From Bacteroidota bacterium (lineage in GTDB: Bacteria; Bacteroidota; Bacteroidia; AKYH767-A; 2013-40CM-41-45), in contig JADJSV010000003.1 in assembly GCA_016711505.1 (NCBI GenBank), positions 248,001-312,000 on the forward strand: DNA of 64,000 bases, given 5' to 3'. Made by a program: the position numbers and the translations under genes. Below are positions 60,632 through 64,000 of the stretch, one piece after another (within the stretch, counting starts at the first letter, position 1; each line of letters begins with the position of its first letter). Below the pieces are notes generated by a model that made no database searches, had not been told where the DNA came from, and worked only from the letters and a program-made list of their open reading frames with translations.

Positions 60632-61102
60632 ATGAAATTTAAAATAATACTAGGGCTACTGATTGTTTATGTCAGTTTTAAAGCCTCAGCTCAAACCGGT
60701 CAAACACCGGTTTCAAATCCGGAAAATCCGGTTTGGATCAACATGATGGAAGATCCGAATGTCAATTATTTTGAAGCCGTAAAAGCGTACGAAGATTTTA
60801 TAAAATTAAACGACATCAGACTGGATGAAGTCGAGGAGGAATTAATGGGCGGCGATCAGGAAGCGAAAGATGAATACGAAAAAGAAATGAAGCGTGAGGA
60901 TAAAGCAATCACAACAGACAAGCAACGAAAGGAATTGGTTGAAAAAGAAAAAATGGCTTACCATATAAAACGTTTCAAAAACTGGAAGAAAGAAGTAAGA
61001 CCTTATGTTCAGGAAAATGGTCATATTCTGACCCAGGAGGAAAGAACGGCTATCTGGATGCGGCAACAGGAAGAAATGAAAAAGTCGTCCGATAAAAAAT
61101 AA
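60632..61102 (+). CDS. Secreted protein of unknown function, coupled to a large surface protein gene
   Basis: From the ATG at 60632 (156 residues) there is a signal peptide (MKFKIILGLLIVYVSFKASA). The body is acidic/basic and helical (KAYEDFIKLNDIRLDEVEEE, KQRKELVEKEKMAYHIKRFK), probably coiled-coil. No family is recognised. The next gene, a very large surface protein, starts 31 bases later on the same strand, so the two are probably cotranscribed and may work together. Confidence 0.75.
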   Translation: MKFKIILGLLIVYVSFKASAQTGQTPVSNPENPVWINMMEDPNVNYFEAVKAYEDFIKLNDIRLDEVEEELMGGDQEAKDEYEKEMKREDKAITTDKQRKELVEKEKMAYHIKRFKNWKKEVRPYVQENGHILTQEERTAIWMRQQEEMKKSSDKK

Positions 61103-61133
61103 TTTCTAATTCAATTCGTGTCACCTAAGTCTG

Positions 61134-64000
61134 ATGAAATCCAAACTGTACTTATTCTTCTTATTCTTACTGTTTTCAAATTCTCTTTTTGCCCAATCAA
61201 ACTGGAGTGCATTATTGCCTGCACAATTTCCTACTAATGTAAGCGGACAGATTCATGGTATCAGCAGAATCAGTCAGATGAAATTTCATCCAACTAATCC
61301 AAATAAATTTTATGCAGTAAGTGCGCGTGGCGGATTATTTATTTCAAACAATGGTGGTACAACCTGGACAATAGCTCCCGGTACTGATGCAATGCCTGTG
61401 ATGCGATTGGCATCGGTTTGTATAGACTTTTCAAATGATCAGATCATTTATTTAGGTACAGGTGATCACAATTATTACTATAGCGGTAGCGGTGTCTGGA
61501 AATCAACAGATGGAGGAAATACTTTTGCTCCTCTTGGATTGTCAGGCAAATTAGTAATTGATATGATCATGGATCCTGCCAATGCAAATACTATTGTAGC
61601 AATTACCAATACAGGTATTTACAAAACAACTAATGCAGGTTCTACCTGGACATTAAAAACTGCTTCGAGAGCTTTTGATGATCTTAAGGCAAAAGCGAAT
61701 TCAACTACCCGGACTCTTTTTGCAGCGACTACTGATTCTGCTTTTTTCAGGTCAACTGATTTTGGAGATACATGGACTCAGATAAATGCAGGAATTGTAT
61801 TGCCATCAGGTGTTACGAATGGAAATGGTGTTCGACTTGGAGTTACACCTGCTGACAGCAATGTGGTGTACCTTTCAATGGTTGCAAATGGCGGAATGGT
61901 TTATAAATCGGTTGATGGCGGTACAACATTTACCGGAATGAAAACAACTTCTTCTCCTTTCATTTCTTATTACTCAAATAGTTCAGCAAGTTCCGGACAA
62001 GGTGATTATAACCATGGATTCGGAGTTGACCGGACAGATCCAAATACAATCTGGTATGTAGCGCACTGTGTTTATAAATCGACAGACGGTGGATTAACAT
62101 GGATACAACAAACCATTTGGTCGCAGGTGTTACATACAGACATGCATCAAATGGTTCAGAATCCGTACAACAGTTCTCAGCTTTACAATATGAATGATGG
62201 TGGTGTCTGGCTAAGTACCGATGGTGGTGCAAACTGGGTTCCTAAGAGTGATGGTATTTATGGCTATGAAATTTATCATGGTAACTGCAGTCCAACGCAA
62301 AGAGAAACTGTAAGTATAGGTACTCAGGATAATGGTGAATTATATTCAACAGGTACGGGTTGGTTTACAAATCGCGGTGGTGACTGGTCGAGCAAATGTT
62401 CGTTTGATTACAGACCTTCAAGTACGATGGTCTATTACCATAGTAAAAATCAACGCGCACTTGTTACAGGTAATGATGTTACTTATGGGCTTCCTTCTAA
62501 CGTTACACTTTTGCAGGACATAACTTTTCATCGAAGCAATACAAATCTTGCATTTGTTGCTGATACAGTAATTTTAAGAACGACCAATTTGTTGGCAACA
62601 ACACCGACATGGACGCAGATTGCAAATCTTGGAAAAAAGATCATGGCAATGCATTGTTCCTTTGCTGATCCGAACCGGTTGTACATTATCACAGCCGATG
62701 CTATGATCTATGTAAGTACAAATGCATTAAGCGCAACACCAACCTTTACATCCTACGCTTTACCGAATAATACGAATAATGCAGCAAGCATTACTTCAAT
62801 CAGAAATTCACCGAATACAATTTACATAACTTGTAATACGAGGGTTTACCGGTCAACAGATAATGGTGCAACATGGACCAATATCACTTTGAATTTACCT
62901 TCAACTAATCACGTGAGGATTCTTGCGGATGAATATTTTTCATCAAATGAACTTGTTTTTCTTGCGACAAGTAATACTGTGTATTTTAAAAATTCTTCTA
63001 ATTCTTCATGGACAATTTTTAATACCAATTTACCGACTCGAACAGAAGTTGTCGATCTTTCAATTTACAACGACAGCACACCAAATTCGATTCTCAGAGT
63101 TGCCACTTATGGACGCGGAATATTCGAAACCTCTATATCAAGTGTAAGAACTCTTACAGCTAATTTTTCAGCAAATAATCTTTACCCTTGTTTAGGTGGC
63201 TCTGTTCAGTTTGGAGATCTGTCAACAGGAAGCCCGACATCCTGGGCGTGGACATTTCCCGGAGGTACACCCGGAACTTCAACACTTGCTAACCCACTGA
63301 TCACTTATTCGTCTGCAGGAACTTATAACGTTACTCTCACTGTGTCAAATGGAGTTTCTACCAATACATTCACAAGAACTGCTTACATCAGTACTAAAGG
63401 AGGTAATATACCTTTAGCTGAAAATTTTGAAGGAGCAATTTACCCTCCTTCAAGCTGGACTGAATTTGATGATGCTGCTGATGGAGTCAAATGGCAAGTG
63501 AGTACAGCAGTGAGCGGATTTGGAAATGAAATACAATCCATTTATTTTAATAACTGGACTCAGAATGCAACAGGAAAGAAGGATGAGATCAGAACTCCGC
63601 GATTGAATGGCGAGTCATACAATTCCATCACACTTAAATTTGATGTTGCTTACTGGAGCTATACCAATCAGACCGAACAAGACACCTTGCAGGTTTTAAT
63701 TTCAACAGATTGCGGAAATACGTTTACGCAAGTTTATAATAAAGGAGGTGCAACGCTTTCAACAGTGCCGGGAAATTCTACGTCAGCATTTACGCCAACT
63801 TCAACTCAATGGCGTACAGAAACAATCAATCTCAATGCATACATAGGTCAAAGTTTTATTCTTGCCTTCAGAAATGTAGCAAGATATGGAAACAACTTAT
63901 ATCTGGATAATATCAATGTGAATGCAACTGTTGCTGCAATCGCAGGACCGGATGTAACAATTTGTAGTGGAGGATCAACAACTATTGGAGGAGCTTCGAC
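61134..64000 (+). CDS. Large secreted protein with Asp-box/VPS10-like repeats and PKD domain (3' partial)
   Basis: The frame from the ATG at 61134 is open to the end of the window (955 codons). A signal peptide (MKSKLYLFFLFLLFSNSLFA) is followed by Asp-box-type repeats of sortilin/VPS10-like propellers (GLFISNNGGTTWTIAP, GVWKSTDGGNTFAPLG, VYKSTDGGLTWIQQ). A PKD domain comes next (TSWAWTFPGGTPGTS, near 63180-63370), then a jelly-roll-like domain (LAENFEGAIYPPSSWTEFDD) and the start of another module (AGPDVTICSGGSTTIGG). A T9SS sorting domain is expected beyond the window. Such proteins are surface-bound in Bacteroidota; the ligand is unknown. Confidence 0.85.
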   Translation, partial: MKSKLYLFFLFLLFSNSLFAQSNWSALLPAQFPTNVSGQIHGISRISQMKFHPTNPNKFYAVSARGGLFISNNGGTTWTIAPGTDAMPVMRLASVCIDFSNDQIIYLGTGDHNYYYSGSGVWKSTDGGNTFAPLGLSGKLVIDMIMDPANANTIVAITNTGIYKTTNAGSTWTLKTASRAFDDLKAKANSTTRTLFAATTDSAFFRSTDFGDTWTQINAGIVLPSGVTNGNGVRLGVTPADSNVVYLSMVANGGMVYKSVDGGTTFTGMKTTSSPFISYYSNSSASSGQGDYNHGFGVDRTDPNTIWYVAHCVYKSTDGGLTWIQQTIWSQVLHTDMHQMVQNPYNSSQLYNMNDGGVWLSTDGGANWVPKSDGIYGYEIYHGNCSPTQRETVSIGTQDNGELYSTGTGWFTNRGGDWSSKCSFDYRPSSTMVYYHSKNQRALVTGNDVTYGLPSNVTLLQDITFHRSNTNLAFVADTVILRTTNLLATTPTWTQIANLGKKIMAMHCSFADPNRLYIITADAMIYVSTNALSATPTFTSYALPNNTNNAASITSIRNSPNTIYITCNTRVYRSTDNGATWTNITLNLPSTNHVRILADEYFSSNELVFLATSNTVYFKNSSNSSWTIFNTNLPTRTEVVDLSIYNDSTPNSILRVATYGRGIFETSISSVRTLTANFSANNLYPCLGGSVQFGDLSTGSPTSWAWTFPGGTPGTSTLANPLITYSSAGTYNVTLTVSNGVSTNTFTRTAYISTKGGNIPLAENFEGAIYPPSSWTEFDDAADGVKWQVSTAVSGFGNEIQSIYFNNWTQNATGKKDEIRTPRLNGESYNSITLKFDVAYWSYTNQTEQDTLQVLISTDCGNTFTQVYNKGGATLSTVPGNSTSAFTPTSTQWRTETINLNAYIGQSFILAFRNVARYGNNLYLDNINVNATVAAIAGPDVTICSGGSTTIGGAS

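Overview
The window is one contig stretch of a Bacteroidota (Bacteroidetes) chromosome, A+T-rich. The evidence is consistent across the window. Secreted proteins end in type IX secretion system (T9SS) type A sorting domains. Promoters fit the Bacteroidota -7 box TAnnTTTG. Lineage-typical families are present: type III glutamine synthetase, DUF4290, DUF4159, DUF4476, a fused E1 alpha/beta dehydrogenase, and a PorE-like OmpA protein. The genus cannot be told from the sequence. No tRNA, rRNA, CRISPR array, prophage or plasmid functions were seen.

Layout. 1-12 kb is an accessory surface-protein region: a SprB-repeat/beta-helix protein (5' end outside the window), a repeat protein, the tail of a paralogue cut off by an IS66 remnant, and a 1717-codon beta-propeller/Ig-like repeat protein with an in-frame TGA. 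12-30 kb is mostly housekeeping: fused branched-chain 2-oxoacid dehydrogenase E1, prfA, purM, a PorE-like OmpA/LysM protein, glnN, an acyl desaturase, a DEAD-box helicase, pdhB, then etfB-etfA-bifunctional nuclease. 30-34 kb holds a secreted unknown, a nucleoside permease and a frameshifted T9SS protein. 34-50 kb is housekeeping again: thyA-folA, hppA with an unusual Cys-rich tail, typA, an OmpA/TPR lipoprotein, rsmE, pckA, DUF423, DUF4476, saccharopine dehydrogenase and trmN6. 50-64 kb carries rpsP-rimM, uvrD/pcrA, DUF4290, a eukaryote-like sphingolipid delta-4 desaturase homologue, a frameshifted T9SS protein, murA (Asp in place of the catalytic Cys), a TlpA-like thioredoxin, and a large Asp-box/PKD surface protein that runs off the end.

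Two window-wide patterns stand out. First, reading-frame damage (frameshifts, one nonsense codon, one IS truncation) is confined to secreted or lipoprotein genes, while roughly thirty housekeeping genes read through cleanly. Second, intergenic regions, especially between convergent genes, carry several families of dispersed palindromes built from short repeated words (GCAGA, ACTAAG/CACAAG, GGGTTTAAA, AAAGATCCTTCCAGGATGAC). Members of the same family recur tens of kb apart. No single multi-gene defence or biosynthetic system was found. The best candidates for new biology are the HppA metal-binding-like tail, the DES-type desaturase in a sphingolipid-making phylum, and the dispersed palindromes.
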